Shown piece after piece: positions 34,909-43,306 of a stretch of 64,000 nt of DNA (position 1 is the stretch's first letter; each line of letters opens with the position of its first letter). The DNA is from Streptacidiphilus jeojiense. Lineage in GTDB: Bacteria > Actinomycetota > Actinomycetes > Streptomycetales > Streptomycetaceae. The position numbers and the translations under genes were made by a program. The notes under the pieces are model-generated. The model saw nothing but the letters and a program-made list of their open reading frames with translations, was not told the DNA's origin and did no database searches. Location of the stretch: the NCBI RefSeq assembly GCF_000719095.1, contig NZ_JOEH01000010.1:62001-126000 (forward strand), in the 5' to 3' direction.

Positions 34909-35336
34909 TGGGACGCCGCCCCCGCGACCGGGACAACGACCGCGCCGCGATCAAGGCCGCCGCCGAACGTCCCCTCGCCGGCACCCCGCTGCACTCCCCC
35001 TCGGGCAAGCCCACCGCCTCCGAGCTCATCACTCAGAGCGCCCTGCGGCGCGACATCGTGTACGAGCACACCGATCTGGTGCAGGACTTCCAGGCCCGGG
35101 CGAAGGCCCAGAACTCCACGCCGACCGCGATGCAGGACCTTGCCGACACCCACCGCGAACTCAAGGAGGCATTGGCGAAGGTGAAGAGGGACCTCGCGGA
35201 GGAACGGGCCAGAACCAAGATCCTGCGCAGCGTCTCTGTCGAGCTGTCCCTGGAACTGGAGCAGGCCAAGGCCGGGGTCTTGGCTGCGAACCGCATCACC
35301 GTACTGCCCGACCGCGGGCCCGGCAGCGGACTGTGA
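34908..35336 (+). CDS. Integrase-associated coiled-coil protein (DUF6262-like)
   Basis: A 142-residue, charged, mainly helical protein. After a basic start (RPRDRDNDRAAIKAAAERPL) there is SKP-type turn GKPTASELITQSALRRDIVY, then a long coiled coil (DLADTHRELKEALAKVKRDL, AEERARTKILRSVSVELSLE). Small proteins of this form are encoded directly after tyrosine integrases in streptomycetes, and the TGATG junction to the integrase remnant supports this. They may assist recombination, as TnpC does in Tn554-type systems; that is inference. It is intact although its partner is broken. Confidence 0.6.
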   Translation: MGRRPRDRDNDRAAIKAAAERPLAGTPLHSPSGKPTASELITQSALRRDIVYEHTDLVQDFQARAKAQNSTPTAMQDLADTHRELKEALAKVKRDLAEERARTKILRSVSVELSLELEQAKAGVLAANRITVLPDRGPGSGL

Positions 35337-35592
35337 AGTCAGAGCCGCCGCAGGAAGGCCGGCATCCCCCCAGCGGGCGGCGCGGCTGACCGGGCTGGGT
35401 ATGCGCTGGGCGCAGTGCCGGGGACGGGGCTTGCATGGGCCTTGGCTGTGGGCAGGCCTGCCGGAGGGCAGATCTTTTCACATCGGACTGCCGGGGCGGA
35501 CGAAAATCGGTGATCGTGTCCACCGACAGGAACTCAGCATGAGCATGGAAACCGCAGCGTGTGCCGCGTTCCCCTCCGAGACAAGGACACCC

Positions 35593-35982
35593 ATGGCCTT
35601 CAACGTCACGATCACCGACTACGACCCCGCCAACTACCCCCTCGCCGACGACGACCCCGCCAACCAGCCTGTCTACGGGGAGGACGGCGAGGAGATCGGG
35701 CCGCCCCCGTACCAGCGCCGGCCCTCCGACCCAACCGAGCTGACCTTCTACCCGGAGACAGGGCTGCAGTCCGAGATCGGCGACGAAACACACGTGAGCG
35801 GCCCCGCCTCCGCCCTGCTCGCAGCACGATCGGGCTACGTACCGGCGGGCGCAGCCTGGACCTTCTACACCGAGGAGGACTTCAAGGGCGAGGCATACCC
35901 CTACAACAACGACAGCCAGATCGCCCGCGTCCTGGACTTCGACCCCCAGTGCGGCAGCGTCATCCGAGGCACCACCATCTGA
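35593..35982 (+). CDS. Small acidic protein with beta/gamma-crystallin-like motif
   Basis: A 129-residue acidic protein without signal peptide from ATG 35593 (GACAAGGACACCC ahead); an in-frame ATG at 35539 would add 18 residues. The first half is Asp/Pro-rich (ITDYDPANYPLADDDPANQP). The second half contains AAWTFYTEEDFKGEAYPYNN, which resembles the Greek-key signature of beta/gamma-crystallins (aromatic, then F-x-G and Y). If real, one such motif plus acidic residues could bind calcium. No close family is recognised and the gene is alone between integrase debris and the SDR-KASIII pair. Confidence 0.55.
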   Translation: MAFNVTITDYDPANYPLADDDPANQPVYGEDGEEIGPPPYQRRPSDPTELTFYPETGLQSEIGDETHVSGPASALLAARSGYVPAGAAWTFYTEEDFKGEAYPYNNDSQIARVLDFDPQCGSVIRGTTI

Positions 35983-36114
35983 ACCCCCGCGGTGCCCAGG
36001 CACGGAACGCGCTGTGAGCAGCCGGCTGCGACCTTGGCGCGGCTGGCCCCCGTGCGGCTTGTCGATCCGTACGTCGATACGAACTACATGCGGGATTCGG
36101 AAGGGTGTGGGGAG

Positions 36115-37050
36115 ATGGGTGTGCCGGCGGGCGGGCGCAGTGTGCTGGTGACCGGGGCGACGGGCGGGATCGGGCGGGTGACGGTGTTCCGGCTCGCCGG
36201 TGCCGGCTGGGACGTGATCGCGGGGGTCCGCGGCGAGGACAAGGCCCGGGCGCTGGAGCGCGATGCCGCTGAGCGGGGCCTGTCCCTGCGTACGGTGCTG
36301 CTGGACGTGGCCTCTGAGCAGTCGTGCCGCCAGGCGCTGGCCGAGGTTGCGGAGATGACCGGTGGCGGCCTGTGGGCTCTGGTGAACATCGCCGGCATCC
36401 CGCAGGCGGGGCCGGTGGCGGACGTCGATGACGAGCGGGCCCGCTACCTGCTGGAGGTGAACCTGCTGGGCCCGGCCCGGCTGTGCCGACTGGTCCTGCC
36501 GGGCATGGCCGCCCGCGGCACAGGCCGGATCGTGAACATCTCCTCCGGCCTGGGCCGCGTCCCCTGGCCGATGGGCGCCTGGTACAGCGCGGGCAAGCAC
36601 GCCCTGTCGGCGCTCACCCACTGTCTGCGGGTGGAGGCCGCGCACCTGGGGGTGCGGGTCTGCCTGGTGGAGCCCGGCGCGTTCGCCACCCCCATGCTGG
36701 GGCGGGCCCTGAGCGACCTCGATGCCGTCGGTCGCCCTGAAAGCCCCGGCTACAAGGGCACCGCGCGGCTGTTCTCCTCGGTGGACCGCCGCGTGCCCGG
36801 CCCCGAACCGGTGGCGCGCACCGTCGAAAGATGTCTGACGGCCCGCCACCCGCGCCCGCGCTACGTCGTCGGCCGTGACGCCCGTCTCCTCGTCCCCCTC
36901 CACGCCCTGCTGCCGCTGGCCTGGACCGACCGGCTCAAACACGCCGTCACCGGCCTGCCCCGCACCCCCGCACGAGAAGGCCGCACCGGGCCGCAGCCAC
37001 CCGAGCCCGCATACCGTCGCCCGGCCGCTGAGGCGAAGGAGCGCGCATGA
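36115..37050 (+). CDS. Short-chain dehydrogenase/reductase
   Basis: A 311-residue classical SDR. The cofactor motif is LVTGATGGIGRVTVFRLAGA (TGxxxGxG). LLDVA marks the adenine-binding strand and LVNIAGIPQAGPV the N-A-G motif. The catalytic set is Ser in RIVNISSGLG and Tyr-x-x-x-Lys in WYSAGKHALSAL. The C-terminus is long and Pro/Arg-rich. The acidic/basic pattern after strand beta2 (VRGEDKARAL, Arg present) favours NADPH. It overlaps the downstream KASIII-like gene by four bases. The pair suggests reduction of a beta-keto product made by the KAS enzyme. ATG 36115 is taken; ATG 36085 is in frame. Confidence 0.85.
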   Translation: MGVPAGGRSVLVTGATGGIGRVTVFRLAGAGWDVIAGVRGEDKARALERDAAERGLSLRTVLLDVASEQSCRQALAEVAEMTGGGLWALVNIAGIPQAGPVADVDDERARYLLEVNLLGPARLCRLVLPGMAARGTGRIVNISSGLGRVPWPMGAWYSAGKHALSALTHCLRVEAAHLGVRVCLVEPGAFATPMLGRALSDLDAVGRPESPGYKGTARLFSSVDRRVPGPEPVARTVERCLTARHPRPRYVVGRDARLLVPLHALLPLAWTDRLKHAVTGLPRTPAREGRTGPQPPEPAYRRPAAEAKERA

Positions 37051-38039
37051 ATGCCCACAGCCGCATCACCCACGCCGCGGTCCACCTGCCCACCGGTCGC
37101 CAGGGCGCCGCCGAGATCGAACAGCGCCTGCGCCGCCACAGCCCCTCACTCAGGCTGCCCGACGGCCTGCTGCAACGCACCTTCGGCCTGCGCGAGCGCA
37201 CTCTCGCCGACCCCGCGGACCTGCCCTGCGACCTCGCCGCCCGCGCCACGAGCCGCGTCCTGCACGCGGCCCGCCTGAAGCCGGCCGACGTGGACCTGCT
37301 GCTGTTCGCGGCCGTCAGCGCCGACGTCCGCGAACCCGCCAACGCCCACATCGTGGCGGCCAAGACGGGCATGTCCTGTCCCGCCTTCGACATAGGCAAC
37401 GCCTGCAACGGCGTCATCAACGCCATCCAGGTAGCCGACGCCCTCATCCGTACCGGACAGCACCGCCGTGTGATGATCGCCTGCGGAGAGACACTGTCCC
37501 GTCTCTCCCGCTGGGAACTGACCCGCGAGCAGCTCCGTACCGGCCTGACCTCACTCACTGGAGCCGACCTGGGCGTTGCCCTGCTGGTGGAGGCCTCGCC
37601 CGTCCCCGGCATCACCGGCTCGGCCTTCATGGCCAACTCCGCCGGGTGGCCCGCCGCCACCCTCTACGACCCCCACCACGCCCCCACCCGCCCGCAGGGC
37701 CTCCACGTCGACTCCGACGCGCTCCTGGGCTCCTTCATCGGCCTGGACGAACAGGCCGCCCAATGGCTCAAAGAGCAGCACGTCGCCGTCGCCTCACTCG
37801 ACCTCGTGTGTGTCCACCAGCCGTCCGTACCCTTCGTGGACACCTTCTGCCGCCGTCTGCGCATCAACGCCGCCCAGATCATCTCCACTTTCCCGCACAT
37901 CGGGAACGCCGCGGCGGCAACCCTGCCCCTCCAACTCGCTCACGCCGTCCACCAGGGCCGCCTCGCCCGGGGCAGCACTGTCGCCCTCTTCGGCCTGGCC
38001 AGCGGCGCCAGCGCCGCGGTGATGCTGCTGAACTGGTGA
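37047..38039 (+). CDS. 3-oxoacyl-ACP synthase III (KASIII)-like enzyme
   Basis: A thiolase-fold condensing enzyme of 330 residues. The nucleophile is Cys120 in FDIGNACNGVINAIQVAD, with His257 in LVCVHQPS and Asn287 in FPHIGNAAAATLPLQ, the C-H-N triad of FabH-type enzymes. The sequence around the cysteine (GNACNG rather than DVNAACSG) and the loop after it are unlike housekeeping FabH, so it probably joins unusual acyl groups for a secondary metabolite. It is translationally coupled to the SDR. No ACP, acyltransferase or CoA ligase gene is near, so the acyl donor comes from core metabolism. It is the strongest biosynthetic hint in the island. Confidence 0.85.
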   Translation: MNAHSRITHAAVHLPTGRQGAAEIEQRLRRHSPSLRLPDGLLQRTFGLRERTLADPADLPCDLAARATSRVLHAARLKPADVDLLLFAAVSADVREPANAHIVAAKTGMSCPAFDIGNACNGVINAIQVADALIRTGQHRRVMIACGETLSRLSRWELTREQLRTGLTSLTGADLGVALLVEASPVPGITGSAFMANSAGWPAATLYDPHHAPTRPQGLHVDSDALLGSFIGLDEQAAQWLKEQHVAVASLDLVCVHQPSVPFVDTFCRRLRINAAQIISTFPHIGNAAAATLPLQLAHAVHQGRLARGSTVALFGLASGASAAVMLLNW

Positions 38040-38285
38040 GCTCGACAAGCGGGGATCTTGGTGGCCCCCGGGCGTGGCGGACGACGCCGACGACTCCCAG
38101 TTGCCCGGCGGCGCAGTGGCGGCGCGTCCGACGGACGATCCGGGGGTGTTCACCCGCCACACCGAGCGGAAGGGCAACCGGTCGCCCCCACTGCCCGGGG
38201 ATGACGAGCTCGACCTCTGAGCGACGTGCCGAGACGCACACCCGGTGCCGCGCCGGACCCGCCCCAATGCGGCACCGGCGCCGGG
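38040..38285. other. Stretch with one possible 48-residue remnant
   Basis: An open reading frame from GTG 38074 to TGA 38220 encodes an acidic 48-mer (start VADDADDSQLPGG, end SPPLPGDDELDL). The frame remains open upstream into the KASIII gene and shows no family. It may be the tail of a decayed gene. Otherwise nothing is seen here. Confidence 0.3.
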
Positions 38286-38597
38286 TCAGGCCTGCTGCCA
38301 GGTGACCCGGGCATTGATCTGCACTGCGCCCAGTAGGTCTTCGGGCATGGTGGCGACGATCTCGCCTGTGGCCTTCTCCCCGGCGGCCAGGGTCGCCCAC
38401 CGGCTCTTGATGCGCTCGCCCACGACCTCGGAGGGCCCGGTCACACTGGTGACCGGCAGCCACGGGCTCAGATTGTGGGTCAGCACGACCTGGTTGACGG
38501 GAGCGCCGGTGTTGTTGACCACGCTCCAGCGCCAGGTGACGACATCTCCCTCCTCGGAGATGTCCGGTGCCTCGTAGACGAATGCGACGTCGGTCAT
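38286..38597 (-). CDS. Small Ig-fold-like protein, function unknown
   Basis: The 103-residue protein has no signal peptide. The sequence VTWRWSVVNNTGAPVNQVVL-THNLS and VGERIKSRWATLAAGEKATG reads like the beta sandwich of DUF11/CARDB-type domains, with NNTGAPV as the typical turn. DUF11 repeats usually occur in large secreted proteins; a lone cytoplasmic one is unusual. ATG at 38595-38597 has GGAAGG ahead. It is convergent with the KASIII gene and divergent from the next hypothetical gene. No partner can be named. Confidence 0.6.
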   Translation of the reverse strand: MTDVAFVYEAPDISEEGDVVTWRWSVVNNTGAPVNQVVLTHNLSPWLPVTSVTGPSEVVGERIKSRWATLAAGEKATGEIVATMPEDLLGAVQINARVTWQQA

Positions 38598-38826
38598 GGC
38601 GGTGCCTTCCTCCAGGTGCGCGCGGACCGCGCACCGAACGGGCCGATCATCCGGCAGCCGCCTTCCGCCGCGCACCCCGTCCGGCCGATCTTCACCCGTC
38701 CGGCGGGCCCTTGGATCGGTAGGAGGGCCGAAACCGGCTCCGCGGTGATGGGGCTTGGAATGCGTCCGCACCCGGCCATGGAATCTTTGCGGACAGGATC
38801 GGGGCCGGTTCGCTAGCGTCTCGGGC

Positions 38827-39783
38827 ATGACGGACACGGATGTCGGCGTAGGCGGCGGCGAGGTTCCGCATTGGTGCGGGTTCTTCGACGCAGGGGAGTT
38901 CGAAGCGTTCTGCGAGGAGTTCGACGAGGCATGCGCGTCTTTCGGCGCCGACGGTCAGGAGTTCGACGGCGGCCGTGTGGTGCTGGCCGCCGGCGCGTAC
39001 CTGGAGCTCCGAACCTTCCGCCTCGACAGGCTCGCCCGCGCGTGCCGGGAAGCCCCGCAGGAGCAGTGGGGGGATCTCTGCTTCGACCAGGTCTGCGCGT
39101 GGAGTTCAACTGATGCGCAGGAGGAGTGGTTGGAGCAGGTCCCGCTGGACCGGGTCCGGGCGAGTCTGCGGATCCGGCTGCTCGACGGCCGCCTGCGGTA
39201 TCAGGGCACGGGCCCCGACGACCCGCAGGAGCTGTTCCGTCTGCCCGTGGCAGACGGCCTGTGGGCCGGGCTGGTGGTGCCCGCCGTCCCGGCGGCACAC
39301 GACGGCGAGCCGGACCTGGACACCCCGGTCCACAACGCGGCCGCCCTAGCCTGGGAGGCGTCACCCCAGGCGCTCGTGGCGGCCGCGCTGGCGAACCTCC
39401 AACTGGAGCCCGGCGTCGTGGAGCGGCTCGCGGAGCCGACCGGCGTCTTGGACTCCGCTGGCTGTCCGGTCGTGGCGACGGTCGTGACGGGCGGCCGCGG
39501 CAGCGCCGCGCGGCTGCTACTGCAGGCGGACCTCGAAGGCTGGTCCGCGCCATTCGGATCGATGGCCGCCGTGCCGGCGGACGACATGCTGGTGCTGTGC
39601 GCGGTGGCTGCGTTCGCCGACCGGGACCGGATCGCGACTGCGGTCGCGGCCCTGGCGCGCGACCGCATTCGTGCCGCCGAGCCGGGCACCCGAGTCAGCG
39701 GCGACGTTTTCTGGCACCGAGAAGGGCTGCTCAGCAGGTACCTGGCCGACGAGTCGGCGACCTCCGGCGGAACAGGGCTGTGA
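38827..39783 (+). CDS. Hypothetical protein, 318 residues
   Basis: A soluble, acidic protein with a high proportion of Ala, Asp and Leu. No signal peptide or TM is visible. It starts MTDTDVGVGGGEVPHWCGFF. Helical parts such as SPQALVAAALANLQLEPGVV and DRDRIATAVAALARDRIRAA alternate with strands. The codon bias is typical of the genome, so it is a real gene. No motif is recognised. It lies alone between the Ig-like gene and a membrane-protein gene, both without an operon link. Confidence 0.6.
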   Translation: MTDTDVGVGGGEVPHWCGFFDAGEFEAFCEEFDEACASFGADGQEFDGGRVVLAAGAYLELRTFRLDRLARACREAPQEQWGDLCFDQVCAWSSTDAQEEWLEQVPLDRVRASLRIRLLDGRLRYQGTGPDDPQELFRLPVADGLWAGLVVPAVPAAHDGEPDLDTPVHNAAALAWEASPQALVAAALANLQLEPGVVERLAEPTGVLDSAGCPVVATVVTGGRGSAARLLLQADLEGWSAPFGSMAAVPADDMLVLCAVAAFADRDRIATAVAALARDRIRAAEPGTRVSGDVFWHREGLLSRYLADESATSGGTGL

Positions 39784-39897
39784 GCGTCGACCGTAGATGA
39801 TCACCTCCGTCCTGCTGGATCAGCAGGGCCTGGGATCGATGGGCGCTTCCTGACCTACCGTGCCAAACGGCTCCCTACGGCGGCCGATCCGCCGTGG

Positions 39898-40641
39898 GTG
39901 GCGCGAATGGCATCCGCGATAGAGGCGGCGCCGACGATGGAATCGGGCTTCGTGCTCATTGAGATCGACGATCTGCCAATGTTTCAGACCCAGCTCTTAC
40001 GCCTTGCGCCCCCCGTTCGTCACACTGACGCCGTGCCTCGAATAGTCACCGCCACCTCGTCCCGGCAGGTCCGTCGCCTCACCACGATCGCGTTCTTCGG
40101 TCCGCCGATGATCCTCGGGCTGTCATTGCTGTCCGCCAATCCCGACTGGAGTGGGCCCGGGCTGGTACTCGGGACCGTCGCGCTGGGCGCGACCCTCACG
40201 TTGATGGTCATCGCCGCGCCGAACGGGTGGTTGATCGTCGGCGGGGTGATCCTGGGGATCGCCGTACTGTCCGTGCCGGGGCCGATGCTGCAGGCGGAGG
40301 TGATGGCGCACCAAGGTCAGCGGGTGGAGGTGCGGGTCCCCTCGGTCAAGACGTACCAGGGCAATCACGGGCCGCAGTACACCTGCCTGCTGGAGCGGGT
40401 GGACGGCAAGCCGCTCAAGCACGCCGAACTGGGCAACGACTCCTGTGACGGGCCGACGCAAGTCGGGCAGACCGAGAACGTGCTGGTCGACCCGCACGGC
40501 TGGACGGCGCCGGAACTGACCGACACGGACAACAGCGGGGTCGACATCGCCGCGTGGGCACTGCCGGGAGTACTGGCACTCTTCGAACTGCTGGTCTGGC
40601 TGTCCCGGCGGGTCGGGCTGCGCCGCTTCGAGGGCCGCTGA
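39898..40641 (+). CDS. Membrane protein, function unknown
   Basis: About 200-247 residues, depending on start. Starts at GTG 39898, ATG 39907, ATG 39937 (AGAGGCGG nearby) and GTG 40033 are all possible; the last gives MPRIVTATSSRQVRRL just before the first TM. TM segments are TTIAFFGPPMILGLSLLSA, LGTVALGATLTLMVIAA, WLIVGGVILGIAVLSVPGP and, near the end, AWALPGVLALFELLVWLS. A 100-residue domain between TM3 and TM4 (VEVRVPSVKTYQGNHGPQYT, CLLERVDGK, VLVDPHGW) should be outside and has a Cys pair. No family is recognised. Confidence 0.6.
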   Translation: MARMASAIEAAPTMESGFVLIEIDDLPMFQTQLLRLAPPVRHTDAVPRIVTATSSRQVRRLTTIAFFGPPMILGLSLLSANPDWSGPGLVLGTVALGATLTLMVIAAPNGWLIVGGVILGIAVLSVPGPMLQAEVMAHQGQRVEVRVPSVKTYQGNHGPQYTCLLERVDGKPLKHAELGNDSCDGPTQVGQTENVLVDPHGWTAPELTDTDNSGVDIAAWALPGVLALFELLVWLSRRVGLRRFEGR

Positions 40642-40765
40642 TGGCGCCCGGATCACGGAAGAACGTGGCCTGGCCCCCGGATGGGCATCCGGTGGGGCGG
40701 ACGCCCGCTGGCGCTGGCGGCATGATCGGAGAAACTATGTGCGCGCTCCTGCGGGTAGCATCGTG

Positions 40766-40842
40766 TCCGGTCGCAACTGGCGAAGGTGGGGAACCACCGG
40801 GGAGCGGCCGTTCTCCCGCGTGAGCGTCGACCGCCTGGGCGC
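40766..40842 (+). promoter_or_regulatory. ZTP riboswitch (pfl motif)
   Basis: The stretch GTCGCAACTGGCGAAGGTGG, then GGAACCACCGGGGAGCGGCC, is the first half of the pfl consensus. P1 is CCGGTCGC (40767-40774) with GCGGCCG (40804-40810), and the inner hairpin is GGTGG/CCACC. After a short linker, CCGCCTGGGC (40831-40840) is the conserved second domain that forms the pseudoknot and the ZTP pocket. The RNA senses ZTP/ZMP, the signal of 10-formyl-tetrahydrofolate shortage. It ends about 40 nt before the AICAR transformylase start, whose substrate is ZMP. GTCAG/CTGAC pairing near the ribosome site may be the switching element. Confidence 0.88.
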
Positions 40843-40881
40843 CTGCGTCAGTGATGTCCCGCTGACACAGGAGGCTATGAC

Positions 40882-42039
40882 GTGGATCTGCGCTATGGGA
40901 TCAACCCGCAGCAGGAGGCGGCGACTATCGCGCCGGTGCAGCTCGGCCGATGGCCGGTCCGGGTTCTGCAAGGCAGCCCGTCCTACATCAACATGCTGGA
41001 CGCGCTCAACAGCTGGCAACTGGTGCTGGAGGCGAGCCGGGTCCTGAACCGGCCAGCCGCTGCCTCCTTCAAGCACGTCTCGCCCGCCGGTGCGGCCGTG
41101 GCCGGCCCCGTCGATGACGTCACCGCCGAGCTCTACGGCATCGACCGCGACAGTGTCGGCGCGCTCACCAGCGCATACCTGCGTGCCCGCGACGCCGATC
41201 CGAAGTCCTCCTACGGCGACTTCGCCGCCGTGTCGCACCCGGTCGACGCCGAGCTCGCCGAACTGCTGTCCCGCGTGGTCTGCGACGGCGTCATCGCCCC
41301 CGGTTACGCTCCCGGCACAGTCGCGACGCTCAGCAAGAAGAAGAACGGCCGCTTCCTGGTCATGGAAGCGGACCAGGCGTTCACACCCCCGCGGCACGAG
41401 GCACGGGAGGTGTTCGGCCTGAGGCTCTCCCAGCAGCGCGACGAGATGACGCTGTCCACCGCTCTGCTGGACAACGTCGTATGCGGCACGCTGCCGACCA
41501 GGGCAGCCGAGGATCTCCTCCTGGGCCTGGCGGTCCTGCGCTACACGCAGTCTAACTCCGTGTGCTACCTGCGCGGCGGGGCGACCCTGGGGATCGGTGC
41601 CGGCCAACAGTCCCGCGTTGACTGCACCCGCCTGGCCGGCGCGAAGACAGATATCTGGTGGCTGCGCCGCCACCCGGCTGTCCGTGCACTCGCCTTCCAG
41701 CCGGACACCCGGCGCCAGGACCGGATCAACTGGCAGATCCGCTTCATCGAGGGCGACCTCACCCCGGACGAGAGCACCCGCCTGTCGACAGCCCTGTCCG
41801 CACCTGCACCCGAGCTGACGGACGAGCAGCGCACGCAGTGGCTCGCAGGCCTGGCAGAGGTGGCATTCGTCTCGGACGGCGCCTTGCCGTTCCGCGACAA
41901 CGTCGACCACGCCCACCGGCACGGCGTCGCCTACATCGCCGAACCGGGCGGATCCATCCGCTCCACCGAAGTCGAGGACGCCTGCCGCCAGCATCAGATC
42001 GCCCTCACCCACACCGGACTCAGACTCTTCCACCACTGA
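40882..42039 (+). CDS. Stand-alone AICAR transformylase, eukaryotic type
   Basis: A 385-residue protein equal to the C-terminal AICARFT domain of PurH/ATIC; the IMP cyclohydrolase domain is absent. It starts RYGINPQQEA, and has the catalytic Lys-His in ASFKHVSPAGAAV. RYTQSNSVCY, GIGAGQQSRVDCTRLAG and the end GVAYIAEPGGS ... HTGLRLFHH follow. By memory these read closer to animal ATIC (FPFRDNVD, LRLFHH) than to bacterial PurH (FPFRDGID, MRHFRH). It transfers formyl from 10-formyl-THF to ZMP, giving FAICAR. GTG 40882 has CAGGAGG ahead; the ATG six bases upstream is out of frame. A ZTP riboswitch precedes it. Closure to IMP needs another enzyme. Confidence 0.9.
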   Translation: MDLRYGINPQQEAATIAPVQLGRWPVRVLQGSPSYINMLDALNSWQLVLEASRVLNRPAAASFKHVSPAGAAVAGPVDDVTAELYGIDRDSVGALTSAYLRARDADPKSSYGDFAAVSHPVDAELAELLSRVVCDGVIAPGYAPGTVATLSKKKNGRFLVMEADQAFTPPRHEAREVFGLRLSQQRDEMTLSTALLDNVVCGTLPTRAAEDLLLGLAVLRYTQSNSVCYLRGGATLGIGAGQQSRVDCTRLAGAKTDIWWLRRHPAVRALAFQPDTRRQDRINWQIRFIEGDLTPDESTRLSTALSAPAPELTDEQRTQWLAGLAEVAFVSDGALPFRDNVDHAHRHGVAYIAEPGGSIRSTEVEDACRQHQIALTHTGLRLFHH

Positions 42040-42245
42040 GGACCTCGATCGAGGCCCCTGCCCCACCCGGTGAGGACCTCAAGACCTTCCGCCCATCGAC
42101 CCACCAGCCGGGCGTGTCGGCAACCGGTGAACCATCCCGGTCAGAGCACTACCGGGAACCGATGGCCTCTCGTGCTTGAGGGGTTCCATCGCGCAGGGTT
42201 GGGGTTGGGTGCGGCAGGTTCCATCGCATCGGTCCGGGAGACGAC

Positions 42246-42479
42246 ATGCCAGGCGCGTTCGGCAAGAACAGCCAGCCACCCGATCATGACGTGCTGGGCA
42301 CGTACGAGTTCTTCGACCCGAACGGACTCGTCGCTGTGCAACGGATCGGCGAGCATCCCTCGTGCGACGTGGCGGCCAGGGCAAGCGCGGACGAGATGGA
42401 ACGGCGCAGCGGCGGTCGGCTCCTGATCACCGCGATCCGCCGCCGCGACCAGACAGGGTGGATCACCGTCCCAAGGTGA
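42246..42479 (+). CDS. Small hypothetical protein
   Basis: A 77-residue protein with start MPGAFGKNSQPPDHDVLGTY and end ITAIRRRDQTGWITVPR; Asp/Glu and Arg are balanced and no TM or signal is present. GGGAGACGAC lies before the ATG. Codon usage is normal, so it is accepted as coding. Upstream, GGTTCCATCGC occurs twice (about 42183 and 42219), which may be a binding site for its regulator. No family is recognised. Confidence 0.45.
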   Translation: MPGAFGKNSQPPDHDVLGTYEFFDPNGLVAVQRIGEHPSCDVAARASADEMERRSGGRLLITAIRRRDQTGWITVPR

Positions 42480-42672
42480 CCGGTGGCAGGCCGGCGTTGG
42501 GGCAGTGCGGAGTCCGAGGCGGTCCTGCGATGCCTCTCGACGGTCAAGGTGCCGTCCTGGCCACCGCGAGGCGCTGTTCGCTGCCGCGCCGCGCCGTTCA
42601 CCCTTGCTGCACACGCGTACCTGGCAGCTGCTTCGGATGGCACGAGGCCGGTCGCGGGGCAAGCATGGAGGC

Positions 42673-42939
42673 ATGACCGGTCCCGAACCCCCGTTGAGCA
42701 ATGACGCGCACTACCTGTCAGCCACGGCCCGCTTCCACGGGTGGGCGGTCGACGTGGAGTCCGGCGGTGACATGCAGTTCACCTTGCTGGACCGGGTCCT
42801 GGCGGTGCGGTTCTGGCACGACGGCGGGTTCCGTTTCGCGACGGCACACGGACCGGACAGTGCCCGCGCGGAACTGGACCTGCCCCAGGTGCTGGAGGCT
42901 CTGGAGCAGCAGGGGAAGACGCCGCCTAGTCCCGTGTGA
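42673..42939 (+). CDS. Small hypothetical protein
   Basis: An 88-residue protein from ATG 42673 with GGAGG four bases ahead. The central part alternates strands (FHGWAVDVESGGDMQFTLLD, VLAVRFWHDGGFRFATAHGP), suggesting a small beta sheet, followed by a helix (LPQVLEALEQQG). No signal, TM or Cys. Nothing similar is recognised. It stands among short genes and fragments between the AICARFT gene and the bacilliredoxin-like gene. Confidence 0.5.
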   Translation: MTGPEPPLSNDAHYLSATARFHGWAVDVESGGDMQFTLLDRVLAVRFWHDGGFRFATAHGPDSARAELDLPQVLEALEQQGKTPPSPV

Positions 42940-43069
42940 CCGCGGTGTCGAGTGGGATCGGGAGGCAGCGCGGCATCGGGGGGACCGGTCGGGGCTGGTC
43001 GGCTCAGTCTGGTTGGCGCGGTGGGCGCAGCGAGGGCGAGCAGCGCGGCGATGGCTGCGGGCAGCAGCC

Positions 43070-43306
43070 AAGTACGAGCAGCGCGACGTCCTCACGTTCA
43101 CCGCCGTCTTCGAAATGGACGCAGGGGGAGAGCCGACCATCCTGAGCACCAAGGAACCGATGGTCCTCATCGCGCAGCTCACCCTGTTCCCGCCCAAGGG
43201 CGAGACCTACCGGCTCGAAGCCCCAGTCGAGCTGATCGACCTTGGAAAACCGGACATCATCGCCGCCCGCATCACGGTCTTCGACTGCAAGTGGGGCGGC
43301 CTGTAG
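43070..43306 (+). pseudogene. C-terminal gene fragment, family unknown
   Basis: A 78-residue open stretch with well-formed protein sequence (DVLTFTAVFEMDAGGEPTIL, STKEPMVLIAQLTLFPPKGE, RITVFDCKWGGL) has no start codon or ribosome site in its frame nearby; upstream the frame turns into Arg/Ala-rich sequence of shadow type. It is probably the surviving 3' end of a larger gene. Confidence 0.4.

Noticed and set aside
36875..38305. 476-residue Arg/Pro-rich open frame over the KASIII gene
   Set aside because: Out-of-frame shadow; the KASIII frame has the full triad and a coupled start.
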